This document shows, piece after piece, positions 25,151 through 37,647 of a DNA stretch of 64,000 nucleotides. Source of the stretch: Tamarix chinensis (lineage: Eukaryota > Streptophyta > Magnoliopsida > Caryophyllales > Tamaricaceae); the NCBI GenBank assembly GCA_030549775.1, contig CM060175.1:37074318-37138317 (forward strand), read 5' to 3'. The position numbers and the translations under genes were made by a program. The notes under the pieces were generated by a model, which had not been told where the DNA came from, made no database searches, and was given only the letters and a program-made list of their open reading frames with translations. Within the stretch, counting starts at the first letter, position 1; every line of letters begins with the position of its first letter.

Positions 25151-25697
25151 GACGGTGGCGGTAGAAGGAGAAGAGGGGGTGGAAAGTTGGTTGTTTAGGA
25201 TAGGAGAGGGGGAATGAGAGGGTGATTGAAGTGGTGGAAGATGCCCTAGAATGAGAGGGCTAGAATGGTGGTGGTGGCGTAGCCAAATGGGCGACGCAGC
25301 CGGTGGAAGTGTGGTGGCCGAAGGTGGTGGAGAGGGAGGAAGGGAGAAGGAGAGTGAGGTAGGGGAAAAGGAAGGTAGGGGGAGGTAGAGGAGGTTATGT
25401 TGGTGGTTTTGCGCTGTAGAGGGAGTGTTGGTTGTGGCGGGAACGGAGTCAGACGACGATGGTTGAGATGAGGTTGGTAGAAATGCCAACTTTACACGAC
25501 CAATGTAGCTCATGCAGAGAGAACTAAGGGTGGTGAGTGGTGTAGTTTGGTGGAGGGTGGTGTAGGAAGTATTTTGGAAGGTGGTTTGGGAGGCACTGCT
25601 GGGGGGCAGCGATGGGGTGGGTGGTTAAATAGGCTGCGGCACACAAAGGGAAAAAATTTCTAGGCAAAGAAAAAAGATCGAATTAGGGGTAGTTGAA

Positions 25698-25710
25698 GGG
25701 TATTTATAGG
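25698..25710 (-). promoter_or_regulatory. TATA box of family A LTR copy a
   Basis: Minus-strand CCTATAAATACCC. The same TATAAATACCC core occurs in copies b and c in the same block context, which sets the sense of the LTR and predicts transcription leftwards. Confidence 0.6.
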
Positions 25711-27459
25711 CAATTGATATGGGAAAACGATAGAGGGGGAAGAGGGGAAGATGATGGCATGTGTGGCAGGTCAACAGTTGTGCACCCATGGCCAGTGTAG
25801 GCCTGCAAAGTTACAGGTCTACTAGCTCAGGGAGGGAGAAAGGAAGGAAGAGAGGGACAAGCATGAGGAGAGAGAGAGAGAGCGTGATTGGGTGGAGAAG
25901 GGAGATGGATCAATAAGGAAGAGAGGGGAGGTGGCAGGCCGGCATGCGACATTGTAGATGCCATGTGCTTTCACATGGAAGAGGGGAAGTCGAGGGGTCA
26001 GGGAAGAAGGAGGGTCGGGGGAAGAAGGAAGAAGAAAGGGGGCTTACTGGTTAGTCATAGGAAATGAAAGAAAGAAAAAAGGAGGGACCCGGACCGGGCG
26101 GCTGGTGAGGGAAAATAAGAAGGGTGGGGGCTTGGGCCCTGTGGTGGAGGAAGATGTTTGTACCATGAGGGGAGACGGCCTATATTAGGGAGGAAAGAAA
26201 AAAGAAAAGGAGAAAGGAAAGGAAGGAAAGAAAAAAGAAAAAGAAGGGAAAAAAGAAAAAGAGAAAAAGGAAACATAGATGGGTTGGTGTATTTAGAATA
26301 TTTTTGTATTTTTGAATATTTAAAATAATGAATACATTTTCTTTTTAGATTAATTTAGGATTTTTGAAAGATTTTTCCTTAATTCCATTTTAATTAGAAA
26401 AACACCCTAATTTTTTCTAATTAAATTATTTATTATTTTCCTCTTGATTTTTCCTTAATTACTTCCTTTTATTTTAATAAAATATTTTATTTAATTAATT
26501 TTCCTAATAAATCCCTATTTTTTCTATAGTATCCTAAATTAGAGTTTTGGGGTATTCCACTAAGCATCCACAGCTTCCAAATTGGTGTTTAGGCGATTAC
26601 AAGAAATACAAGCGGATAAACCAACCTATTATGGTGAACCTTCTACAAGAGCACCGATTCCAAGATGGAAAGCCATAGTATTATTCCTACTTCCATATAC
26701 ATGCCACAACCTAATAGGAAGGGAAAGGTATTGAGTGAAAGGAGATGAAACTCCACCAATCATGGCATACACTCTATATAAGCACTAACACAATGTTGAC
26801 TACCAGAATATTATTTATACTCCAGCATATAGGCCGGAATCTAGTAGGACAGAAAAAGTACTGAGTGAAAAGACATAAAACTCCACCAATCATGCCATAC
26901 CATCTATACAAGTACTGACATAGTGATGGTTCACAACATTATTGTTCCTACTCCAAAATATAAGCCACAACCTAATAGGATGGGAGAGGTATTGAGTGAA
27001 AGGAAAGTAAATATTACAAGTTAACAATGCTACTAACTCTTGATAACCAACCTGAGAGATTGAGAAGAAGGCTCAAACAAAATCTTATTCCCATTATATA
27101 AATAATTAGTGATACCACATATTGCAACATAATTTTAGATAATCCAGTTAGGTATTTCTGAATACCGAGACAGAACCCAAATCAAGGCCACAAGCCACAT
27201 AGATAACTATTTTATATTTCATAATTTTATTTTAATTAATTACCCAATGATATCACAATTAACAATTATGATTTCATTATTAACAAAATTAACAAAATGG
27301 GTATTGCCATGTACTAATGCCAAGCACAATATAAGACCTGCAACTTCATTATTTTTATTAATTAACAAATGATATCATTAATCATAATTACAACTTAATT
27401 AATAACAAAATAGATATGACCAAGCAATAAAACCAAACAAAAGAGAAGGCATACAATGA

Positions 27460-27490
<31 letters not shown>

Positions 27491-28226
27491 TACTAAATGA
27501 TATAACAAATAAAAATTATAACTTCATTAATAATCAAATGGGTATTACCAAGAAATAATGCCAAACACAACACAATACATACGATTTGATTATTATCATT
27601 AATTACCACTTGATATCACAACACACGATTACAATGTCTTTACTAACCAATTGGGTATTATAGCACAAGAAATACAAGCAACCACTTGGGTGTTTAAAGG
27701 TGACACTAAACCTAAACACTCAAGGCACCACAATATTATTGTTTGATCCATATTAAATCCATGCTAAGTGTGGTTGAAATCATAATTATATAGTTTTAAT
27801 TACATATAAACATTAATATGGAAGTTTCAAAGAAAGAACATTAAGTATCAAACGACTACGTAGAAATATAGATGGACTAGTCGATCGGTCTCTTGGACCA
27901 ATTGTAACATCCCCAAAATTTATAGCTCAAAACATTTTGTTCGCTATGGAAAACCATGCACTAAAAATTGGGGTGCTATGACTTTGACTAGTGTAAGATT
28001 GACCCTTGGCCAGTCTCATACTAAAGATAAGGGTAAAAGTACAAAGATCATTAACAAGGATGATTAAAAATCATAATAATTAAACATTAATTAATGAAAC
28101 AAGAGTACGTATACATTAAGGTTAATACATAACTAAAATGAAGTACAAAATAATACCCCGCTATAGGGGAATATAAGTGATATAAATAATATTAAATAAT
28201 AAGTCTAGAGAACATAAAATAGGTCC

Positions 28227-28286
28227 TCACTTTTCCCTAACCAATTCATCACATGCATCAAAGTCAGCAAGGGCCTCATCATCAAC
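28227..28286 (-). other. Short conserved open block in copy b
   Basis: Opens right after TACAG on the minus strand and runs 19 codons to TGA, giving VDDEALADFDACDELVREK. Compare copies a and c, which share the start site, length and an F/Y-D-A core. Confidence 0.4.
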
Positions 28287-28502
28287 CTGTACTAACTCAT
28301 GAGGGATCGAATGAGTAACACCCATAATAGAGATGATCAGTAGCTATGTACTGAGTAAGGTAATCATTTAGATAAGACAAGTCATATCATATCAAAAGGA
28401 AGATAATGAAAGAAGTAAGTTAGTTGGATTAATCACCACTATCTAAATTTAAGCCATTAGTTCCATATTTACACATCTCTCAAATTATATCTATATGAGT
28501 AC

Positions 28503-28815
28503 AGGAACCCCACTATTATAGATGGAAAAACAAAAATAACTACTCTAGGACCAAATTCACCTAGCCACTATTATAGTTGATGTAATAGAAACTATCCTAA
28601 ACTAGCCCTGACTAACGTGATGCTCCACTATTAGTGATTAGTATCTTTTCCATAACTTATTATCATCTAAAGTTTGGTTTATCGAGCTTGAAACCCCTAC
28701 TATTATAGCCAATGTAACAAATATACTATTCTAGGGTAGAATGCACCTGGCCACAATTATTGCCGATGGAACAGTCTCTTAGGCAAGAATGCTCTTAGCT
28801 AATATTATTGCCCGT
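28503..28815 (-). repeat. CACTATTATA cassette in copy b
   Basis: About five units recognisable as CACTATTATAg, CCACTATTATAG, CTACTATTATAGCC, CCACAATTATTGCCG and CTAATATTATTGCCC, each followed by a worn (G)TGGA. The order and the intervening AGTGATTAGTATCTTTTCC block agree with copies a, c and d. Confidence 0.65.
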
Positions 28816-30024
28816 GGAATAGAAATCATCATAAACCTTGGCCTAAATCAATATTATTCCACTTTAAGTAAATAGTATTTTATTTGTGTCTTAATCAACA
28901 AGTAACCCCCAACTAGACATGCATGCCCCAATGGGCTTCTCTGACTCATCATCACTTTTCCACCCCGAACTTCCTGAATAAACCTACCCCATACTTGGGA
29001 CCTCTAAACTCCATAGACTCTAGGGCCCCTTTTCACTTTCCACCCTACTGAACATGAAGTCAAAAACCCCACACATCTGGTTCAAGGCCCACTTTCCCAT
29101 TTCTCCACCTAGGCTCACCATCTCCCACTAAGGTTTCCCCTTGAAACCCTAATCTAGCCTAAGTGGCCCTAGCCTCTCCTTATCCTTCACAACCTACACC
29201 CCCTTTGATTTCAACACCATTATTCCGCACAACTCACTCCAAACATCACAACTCGACACTCTAACTTCCCTTTGTGATAATGAACCCTAGTTGGTTACCC
29301 CCCGAAAACCCTAATACACCCCTTTTCTTATACACCTTCCCCTCATCCACAAACTACACCTTCCTTTTAAGTTGACTCACAGGCTTCATGTGGCACACTC
29401 CTAATCACAACCCGAAATCCAACCAACCTCTTTAACCTCCATCACAATACCCCTAAACTTAAGGGTTTTTCCAAAAAACCCTACTTAGGCTCCCATGCTT
29501 ACTTCCACTAACTCATGGACTAACTCTTCCCCAAGCACTCTAATCACTCCAAATACACTTTTCTTCCCATAGTCAACCCACAAAATAACTTTCACCCTAT
29601 AATCTTTTCCCCCATGCAAAAACTATACACCCCATGTAAGGCTCACACTTCTCATGCAAGACTTCACTCTAACCCTTTATTTGATTACTTTCTTCCTTTT
29701 TTTTCTCATCCACATTTCTTAATACACTTAGGATTTTCTCTACTTTTCCTTACTCACTACACCATATTATTTCTTTTGGTATCCCCACAACCACCCAAAC
29801 CTGAGGCCTCTAAGCATACATCTCATACCATAACAACCAAACTTAAGAGCACTTAATCCATAAAAAGTCATATAAAAAATTTGACACATACCTTAGCTCC
29901 CTTTAAGCTAAGCTATAGTGCACAATTAGTTAGTTCACATTCATATATAAGTACACATCACATACCATTACACCCATAAGCACATAATTCATAACATAAA
30001 CCAAAGCCCTAACCATATCCATAC

Positions 30025-30087
30025 CTAATAGGACTCCGGGCTAGGATCATGAATCCTACGCCTCCTTGTAGGAAGGGTTTTGCTCAC
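30025..30087 (-). other. Exon-like 63-nt block in copy b
   Basis: Minus strand block ending TCCTATTAG before GTATGG, matching copies a and c. The acceptor side reads GGGAT instead of an AG, so only the donor-like side is kept here. Confidence 0.35.
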
Positions 30088-30832
30088 ATCCCATAAAACT
30101 AGCATACTGTTCATTTAAATTTCTTCCTAATCATTTTTTTTCTTTTTCTTTATTTCTTTAGCTAAACATTAGTAGTAGTAGTAATAATAATAATGTTAAT
30201 AATAATAAAATAATAAAATAAAATATACTAATTAGGTAAGAGGGATAAGGGCACAACTAGAAGGAATAATAAAGAAGGGTGTAGCGATGGTAGTGGCGGC
30301 ACACATCGATGGTGGTGGTGGCGATGTAAGAGAAGGATTTTGGGGTTAGAAAAGAGGAGGACATTTAGGGTTTCCTAGGTTGTAAGGTTTCCTGTGCTAG
30401 AGGGGGTTGCAGTAGTGGTAGTGGTGCCTTAAGCAGTGGTGCAGGTGGTGGTAATGGCGACGACTAAGAGGAAAGAAGGGAAAAAGAGAGGGAAAGGGGA
30501 AATAGAGGGGGAAGTGGTGATGTAGTAAAGTAGAGAAGGTTTTCTAGGCATAAAGGGAGGTAGGGAGGGTCGTGGTTACTATAGTGGTGGCAGCGGTTGG
30601 AGATGCAAAAGGGCAGCTTGAGCTGCCCACTTTGTTTAGGTGGGGAGAGAAGAGGAAGGGGATTTAGGGGAAAGGAACATGTTCGTTAGGTTGAGGGAGA
30701 TGCAGGGATAAGGAAGGGAGGATGTGGTGACTGTGACACTACATGATAGTAGTGGTAGCAATGACTGAAGTAGCTGCACGAGTAAGGCTAAGGGGTTTAA
30801 TCCATAGAAAAAGAGAGAAATGAGAGAGTAGG

Positions 30833-30844
30833 GGGTATTTATGG
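30833..30844 (-). promoter_or_regulatory. TATA box of family A LTR copy b
   Basis: Minus-strand CCATAAATACCC, one base off the TATAAATACCC core of copies a and c and in the same block context. Confidence 0.55.
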
Positions 30845-31588
30845 AGGAAATAATTTTGGGAAGAGGACAAAAGTGGGAAGAAAATAAGGGAAAGAGGTGG
30901 TTGGCTGTTTGCCAACTTTTGAAACAAAGTAGTAGGTCGATAAGGGAGACAGGTGAAGGTTTTGTAAGGGGCGTAGAGGATAAGTGGAGGTGTTAGGGGT
31001 TGTAGGAGTAAGTGGGACCATGTAGCATAGTGCCTACTGCACACCCTATAGGTCCAAAAAAGGAATAGGGGAAGGGGGAGAGAGGGGAGGAGCTGTAAAG
31101 TAGTCATACCCAGCAACTCCAGTTGGGGGAAAAGTTGAATACTGGGGTAGGAGGGAAAGAAAGGAGAAAAAAGAAAAAAAGGGGTAGTGGGGTGCATGTG
31201 TTGGGCTGCAAGGGGAAGAAAGAAGAACAAAGAGTGGGCTGGGGGGACGTAAAAGAAAGAGAATGAGGGAGAATGGGGAATTGGATTAGTGGAGGGTGCA
31301 CCCCAGTTGGCCAAGTAAGGGGGAAAAAGGAAGAAAAATAGAAAAGGAAGAAGAAGGGGAAGAAAAGGGAAAAGAAAAAGAGAAAAATGGGGTGGTAGGG
31401 TGGTTTGGGAATTTTTTGAAGTGCTAGGAATAATAAAAATTAGTAATAATAATAAAATATTTTTTTATTAATTTATAATTTAATATTATGATTTACTTAA
31501 AATTTATTTTAGTTTAGCAAATAATTCTAGCCTTTACTAATTAGATCCCTACTTCAATTTTCCTCTTTTATAGCCATTATTATTATTA

Positions 31589-31620
<32 letters not shown>

Positions 31621-34298
31621 ATTTTTATTTTATTAGAAGTGGAGTATATAATTAAACCTTTCGACTGGCTTTATCACATCAGAACTGAGAAAACAACACA
31701 CAAAGAAAATAATTGATTAGTTAGTGCAACCGATTGACATTTCATAAAAACTAGTTGATGGATTTGGACAATTCAGTTGGTGGGTCTATATAGATAACAA
31801 GCCACACTCATCACATGGCAATTAGTTAATGGGTTGGGTAAGTTGATTGGCTGCTTATCGAAACTACTCGATTGGTTCATCAAACCAATTGTTTGTTCTT
31901 GCAACTAGTTGATTGAACCAAAAAATTGATTGACTTGTTAGAGCAAATCAACACCTAAACCAAAGAATGATAGAAAAATACAATGCCAATCTTCTCTAAT
32001 TTAATCCTGGCATAACTCTAGGTTGTAGAGCATATAAAAGATATACTCCAAGTACAATTTCACATCAATCGTATTAGGATTCAATACACAACAAGATCAT
32101 GCTTGAAATCAAAAAAATCATAATCTAAGACTTAATTCATCAACATGGATAAAATAATATATATTTCATTCTACCATGAATCATATGATCAAATAAGTTG
32201 GTTAGACAAGTTATATATAACTAAGATCATATGAAAACGTGCCAAAGATAATGAATATGTGGATCATCCTCCAAAACTAAATTAAAGACTCAACAAAATC
32301 ATACTTAACACTCTATAAGTCACATCTTACTCATGCTAATTTTAGTATTAACATAAATACGTCCTAAACATCCTCATCAATTAATTGCACCAAAATTTCA
32401 TGCTTGACTCATCAAATTCATGTCTCAGGTCAAAAATAACCTAAACATGCCCACATCATCAACATCACTGAGGAAATAAATGAGAACCACATCAACTTAA
32501 AATCAAGCTCATGTTATCACATCTAGCATCAACTATACACACATATTCAAGATTCATCAAAAAGGCCTTGAAGACAATATACTGCTAAACCTAAACAATA
32601 TATGATACATAGATAGAAAGATAGAGTCATGGAATTAACTAAGAACATAATAATGTTTGACCCATAGGACAACCACAATATAATTACTATGCTACACTAA
32701 CAATGTAAATATATATTCCATACTTATGTCCAAAGATCCACATGATGCCACATCCCATGCTTACAACCACCTATATTCACAATTCATATCTTCATCTATC
32801 ATATATCTAATAACTAATGCAAACATGAACACAAAACATCTTCATAAAATAGAGGTTTGTTTTACATCAGAGAAAAGCTTTTAGGAAAGAGAAAATACTC
32901 CTAACTTGATTGCCTACTACAAGATCCTTGATTATATTAGGGGATCAAGAATCCAAAAATTAGTAAAACAAACTTTCAACTTTATTTTAATGAAGAAAAA
33001 TTAGAGAGAAGGATAAAGGCATAAATTCTCAACCTTAATCCATAAGATAGATAATTGAGATTAGCAAAGCATAAGAAATCTTTAACTCTCTACAAAACTT
33101 TAATGTTTCTTTATTTATAGAAAGTAAAGAGTAACTAAAGTAAGGCTTAGGAAGAAGGTAAAATTGAATCCAAATAGAAGAATATGGGGCAAGGGCCTTA
33201 GTTATCTACTAGAACAAGGTAAGGAAAGGAGAGAAAATAGGTTCTCCACACTTATCAAAATATGCCAAGGGAAGAAGAGAGAAGCTAGGGAGAAAAATTA
33301 AAGAGAATTTAATAATTGTGTTAAAAAAGGGGGAAAATATGAAGATGGATAGGAGGGGTCTTCTAGTCTACTAAAAATGAAGGAAGAGAGAACATAGGAA
33401 GTTTAATTGCAAGGTTGGAGTGGTATGTTGGGTAAAATGGTATAAGAGGAATAATTGATGAAGCATGGGAAAAAAGGTTAAAGTCAAGAAGATTGAGAAT
33501 AAGAAAAAAATAATAGGGAAAGGGGTTCTGTATAAGCTAGAGGAGGGAAGGAGAGAGGAAAGGTGGTAGGTGAGGAAAAGTACCTAGAAAATTCTTTTGG
33601 GAGATTTTTAGCCAGAAAATCATAGAATGATATAGATAATGCCAAAATGATCTCAAATAATTAGCACCAATAAACTCTAATTAGAAGTTTTCATAATCAT
33701 TAGAAGGATAAACAAAGCAAAATAGAAAAGCATTCTAGAATCATAGCCTAACCAATCAATTATTTTGTGAAAATCGGCTAACCAGTTCTACGAGAAATGA
33801 AATGAGGGTCACTAGATGTACTAGTATGTTGGTTTAAGGAACCAATCAATTGTTATTGCTGAAATTCCAAATTTTCACCCAATTCCAATTCCAAAATAAA
33901 AACTACTTTATTATATATTAATATGACTTTAGATGTATTTTTTGAATAATTTTAGGAGAGGTCATTATAGTAGTTGACTTGAACCAATCCACTAGTTCTA
34001 GGGCCATTTGATTTAAATATCTAGGATATTTTAAAGGTTAATATATAGAGTACGACCGTGGCTTTGAATTTATCCCTAGGTTTTTAACCTTGAATTTGAT
34101 TATGGAATAAAAGGAAGGATATGGTGTTTAAATACTATAACCTAGTGTCTAGAATGTGCCAAATATTGAGACATCTATCTTATGTTAATTACAACTATAA
34201 TGCCCTATTTTTCTTAGGATGATTGTTTCTAGTTTTGCTTACACAATTGTTTTCAAAATAAAATTTTTTTAGTAGTTAAAATGGGGGTATTACATATT

Positions 34299-34544
34299 AT
34301 TATTAAAGAATATATTTTTGAAAAACCTAAATTTTAGTTTAAATTTAAATTTTTCCTTATTTTGACATGCCTTAACTACTGTTTGATTTTAAAGCTTTAT
34401 TATTTTCAAATCCAAAATAGTTTCTGAAAGAGAGTGAGATTAGGAATATGCATTCTATTGGTGGATATGATGTGTTAATTGTTTTGCATACCTTATTACT
34501 TGGTTATTATATGAATCTTGATTTATTCATATTTTAGGAGATCA
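34299..34544 (+). other. Leader between the family B LTR end and gag
   Basis: AT-rich, about 250 bp. No good match to the usual Met or Asp primer sites follows GGGGGTATTACA at 34298, so the primer site is decayed or unusual. The sequence before the gag start reads TTTTAGGAGATCAATGG. Confidence 0.4.
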
Positions 34545-35215
34545 ATGGAAGCCAATAGCTTGTCTAAACATATGGAGACCTTTATGGAGACCATTAGTGC
34601 TTTTGTGGAGGGTCAAATTAAGGCCCCACCACTTTCAATAGTTTTGTTTCCAACTCATTAGGATTAGCTAAGTAGTTCCATACACCACCATCCATCGATC
34701 TTTGAGGGTCAAAAGAACCTTGGTCTTATAGAGAGGTGGATCATGGTTATGAAAACACCTTTATATAATGTGATTACCTGACTTATAGGAGCATCGACAA
34801 AGCACTTTAATATTTGAGGGGTTGAGCAGACACTTGGTGGAAGATTATCCAACATAGGTTTTGAGAGCCTACTAAATAAGGGTCTTTTCTCATGCTATTT
34901 TGGGCTATATTATATTATATAGCCTTGTGTGAAAAAATAAAATGAGTTCATGTTGCGTTGGTATGGTATAATGATAATAATGGAATATTATACTTGATTC
35001 ATGAACTTGATTCAATTTAACCCAAAGAATAATTTGCCTGAGGCGATGCAATTTTATGGTTTTAAGTTAGGCCCCATGATCAAATCTCATGAGCTATTAG
35101 CTAGAGTTACCCTACTAGCATATAGTTGGTTTCTATAAGTAGGCCTTGGGGGCTTCTCAAGTGATTTAGGTGAGGAGTGCCTAGTTAAGGGGAAAAAAGA
35201 TATTTGAGGGCCTTT
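34545..35215 (+). pseudogene. gag: Gag remnant of the family B element
   Basis: ATG at 34545 opens MEANSLSKHMETFMETISAF. Through stops, the + strand then gives HHPSIFEGQKNLGLIERWI (34690-34746), the entry helix of plant gypsy Gag (the F-G-x-x-P-x-x-A-E-x-W type). Later pieces, in shifting frames, include GGRLSNIGF-like and EFMLRWYG-like stretches and NLPEAMQFYGFKLG near 35026-35070. It is followed by 118 bp without a recognisable NC or pol before an opposite LTR fragment at 35333. This is the only coding trace tied to the long-LTR families in the window. Its distance from the LTR end supports the chosen LTR sense. Confidence 0.6.
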
Positions 35216-35332
35216 AGGGCCATAGTGGAACAGAAAATGCATATTTTATAGGTAATATACTAGGGTAGAATAATAAAATAGGCTCAAAACCCTAAATTGA
35301 AGGGAAATTAGGAGTTCCCCTTAGGAAAAGAC

Positions 35333-37033
35333 TATAATACCCCCATTTTTCCTTACAGAAAATTTTTCATTTTTGAAAAAGTTTATAGAAGCTACATAAA
35401 TATGGGGATGAAACTATGCAATCCAACATGGGGAAGGTATAATCAATACCTAACCTAGACCAATTTTAAGGCTAAAAGTACTCTCATATCTCAAATAATT
35501 AGTTGTTACTAATACCTAATTTGTTATCGATTTTAGATTCACTAAACATAGAACCGAAGCATGGTAGACACTTTTACCAAAATAAACATGAATATAAATT
35601 AAGTCGCAAGGAGATACACTAAATTAGCGTGGTAAAATATTGCAACTAGCCCACAACAAGCCCAAAATCACTCCCCTTAATAATACTTTAGAAGGATGGG
35701 TAACATACATAATAAGTTTAATTTCTCCTTTGAATATGCTAAGTACATTACAATTCCTCAAAATATGTCAATAAAATTTAGTAGTTAGAAAAATTTTATT
35801 TCTATGACCATTTAAAACATAGTTGAAGAGATCACATGATAACATACAATAAATTTACACATACTTACACTTTTGAGAAATCTAATGTATATAATGAAAT
35901 ACAATATCCTAAGGTATTTAAACATAGGATTTGTTGCATATTCAAGAGATAAATATTTTCAAAACACTTGAAAATAGGGTTACAAATTTTCTATGGTCAT
36001 GAACAAGGGAACCCTTAAAATAGTTGAATAAAGTTTATGGGTTGTTCATCCCTTAAAAAGCTCTTATAGGATTTATCCTCGAGTAGGCTTTGAGAGGAAA
36101 ACTCGGCCTTGAACAATACTTAGGAGATATTCAACTTGAAACATCTCGTCTATAAAATAATGCTCAAAAGCTTGTATATAAAGGTCTCACAAATATCCAA
36201 TGCTTTTTATTAAGGATAGTTCAGGTGGAAGCCTTCCTTACTTTACCAATTAGGCTATGGAGGGTTAATCCACACTCACAACAACCACATATGTTTCTGC
36301 ATATTGAATACGTCATTTAGTTTTCAATATATTTCCTTTGTTATTTCATAATCCTGGTTTAAGACAAACTAATGTTTTACTATGGCCATCAAGACAAACA
36401 ACTAAAGTAGGGTGGTATAAATATCTCATATAAGCCTTGATGAACATTGATTCTCCCTACACATAAAATAAAGGAAATGAATAAGCCTTAAAACATGAAA
36501 AAAATAAAAAATATAGGAAACTAATTAACTAGATAAGAACATTAGTCAACCGATTGAGAGGTGTATTCTATTTAACTATATGGTATACCAGCTCATCAAC
36601 TACCAAAAAAACACATGATGAAATGATGAGCATTATCAGTGAGTCTAAGGGAAGCATTTTTTAATAGATTAGAGTATGCCCCATTAATCAATAAAAAATA
36701 TTCATCATTCTATGGGCTACCATAGACACATCATTTGATGAGTCACATCAACTGACTAACTAAATTGATACCCCTACACAAAATGTTGAAAATCAGTACT
36801 TGTATTTCTGAAACACTTAACACTATTAAATAAATGTACTAGCATTTTAACAAATCCAAAACATTACTTTAGCATTAGTAATATTTATTTAAGCTTGAAA
36901 GTTCATTTGACAACATAAATCATGCTCACATACCAAAATTTTCATATAAGAATAAAATAATTATTTATAACTAAAGTAATATAATTATTACAAAAAAGGT
37001 GTAAGTTACTTAACATCCATCTAGGACACTACA
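35333..37033 (-). mobile_element. Long-LTR fragment in minus sense
   Basis: Begins TATAATACCCCCATTTTTCC, close to the TGTAACACCCC end of families A and B. It contains an ACTAGATAAGAACATTAGTC-type cluster (36529-36600) and TCAACTGACTAACTA (36748-36762), and may end GGACACTACA at 37033. About 1.7 kb without coding signal. Assignment to A or B is unclear. Confidence 0.4.
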
Positions 37034-37634
37034 CCTAATGTGTGTAGGAATATATACTTATGGTTTGGGCGGTATTATGGTTTGATTCGGATTTCAAAAG
37101 AAATATGATGATTCAAAAGTGATGAAAATATAACGATGATGAATTGAAAAAGAAGAGATAATAATTATAATGCACAATTGATGAAGGGTTTATAATGGTT
37201 TGGTTCATGGCTTAAGGTTGGGGTTTATATCTAGGGTTTAGTATTGATATGAATTGAATATTGTGAGGAATATCGTTTGATAATAGTAATATTATTATCT
37301 TAGATTTGTAAATAGATAAAATTAAGTAAGAAAATAAGGTTTAAGATGAATGTTGAAGATGATGATGATGGGGATTATATATAGCGTTTAGGGTTAAGAA
37401 TGGCAGATGTTTGTGAAGGCTTTGGAGGATAGATCTTAATCTCTACTTCAAAAAGGCAAAGAGATTAAGGATTTCAATAATAATCACTCACATAAAATTT
37501 ATTAATATTCAGAAGTACTCACACATAATTTAATTAAACAAAGATTGTAATTTTCATTAATTTTTCATCTCCTTTGTGTTGTGTGCTTCCTATAGTTTTT
37601 ATAACCATTGGACCTCCTTAATATTAAAAAATAA
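37034..37634 (-). mobile_element. LTR related to element 1, minus sense
   Basis: Read on the minus strand it has the AATCTCTTTGCC...GTAGAGATTAAGATC pair that matches AATCTCTTTGTC...TTAGAGATTAATCC in the element 1 LTR, then AACCCTAAACGC with a TATA box (GCTATATATAATCC, 37373-37384), then AAACCCTAGATATAAACCCC. A worn polypurine tract (TTTTAGAGGAGAATTA on the minus strand) lies at about 37632-37647, marking this as the 3' LTR of a minus-sense element. Confidence 0.5.
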
Positions 37635-37647
37635 TTCTCCTCTAAAA

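Larger units (their letters stand above)
22031..26559 (-). mobile_element. Family A LTR, copy a
   Basis: 4529 bp running from TGTAAACCCCCAAAATTCAC to TTTTGGGGTATTCCA. It is flanked by CTAGG and CTAAG, a 5-bp duplication with one mismatch. There is no internal region, so it behaves as a solo LTR. In inferred sense (minus) the order is AT-rich U3, pyrimidine-rich stretch with TATA box at 25698-25710, Pro-rich leader, AAT-rich microsatellite DNA (24600-25080), 62-nt block at 24300-24361, CACTATTAT cassette (22716-23055), TACTGAGCAAGGTAACC box (22541-22557) and short open block at 22392-22454. The 124-residue minus-strand frame over 25139-25513 is compositional. Confidence 0.75.
27903..31650 (-). 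mobile_element. Family A LTR, copy b
   Basis: Starts TGTAACATCCCCAAAATTTATAG. The right end is blurred by an ATT microsatellite (31575-31622) and is placed at GGAGTATATA near 31650. Internal order as in the other copies: open block 28227-28286, ATGTACTGAGTAAGGTAATC box (28347-28366), decayed CACTATTATA cassette (28503-28815), exon-like block 30025-30087, purine-rich leader (30240-31400) and TATA box at 30833-30844. The 191-residue minus-strand frame over 30739-31314 is Pro/Ser/Phe-rich and compositional. Flanking CCAAT on the left has no clear partner on the right. Confidence 0.7.
21016..33969 (-). mobile_element. Family B LTR copy 2, split by two family A LTRs
   Basis: It starts TGTAACATCTC at 21016 and ends GGTCATTATA at 33969. 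Flanking pentamers GTGGT (21011-21015) and GTAGT (33970-33974) match at 4 of 5 positions, supporting a solo LTR insertion. Removing 22031-26559 and 27903-about 31650 leaves about 4.7 kb with the same block order as copy 1. That includes a (GTT)n/(ATT)n microsatellite at 21651-21705, ACTAGTTGA clusters around 27870 and 31660-31930, and purine-rich DNA at 33130-33590. A TATA-like CTATAAATAAA lies on the minus strand at 33110-33120. Confidence 0.6.
9577..34298 (+). mobile_element. Family B LTR split by nested insertions
   Basis: The + sense pieces are 9577-10108, 16248-17592 and about 33975-34298. The first starts TGTAAAATACC and holds a cluster of ACTAGTTGA/GTCAACTAG words at 9697-9760. The second is pyrimidine-rich, with a TATA-like TTATATACCC near 16338, and ends in another such cluster (17270-17560). 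The cluster theme resumes after 33974, and the last piece ends GGGGGTATTACA. Element 1, the LTR at 17593-21010 and the LTR at 21016-33969 occupy the gaps. The gag remnant at 34545 lies about 250 bp past the LTR end, as expected for a 5' LTR. The reconstruction is inference from the order and orientation of blocks. Confidence 0.5.

Noticed and set aside
25139..25513. 124-residue Pro/Ser-rich frame on the minus strand
   Set aside because: It lies in the leader of an LTR; equivalents in other copies share composition but not sequence or frame.
30739..31314. 191-residue frame, the longest in the window
   Set aside because: Pro/Ser/Phe/Leu-rich product of a pyrimidine-rich strand in LTR copy b, with overlapping frames open as well; no domain.
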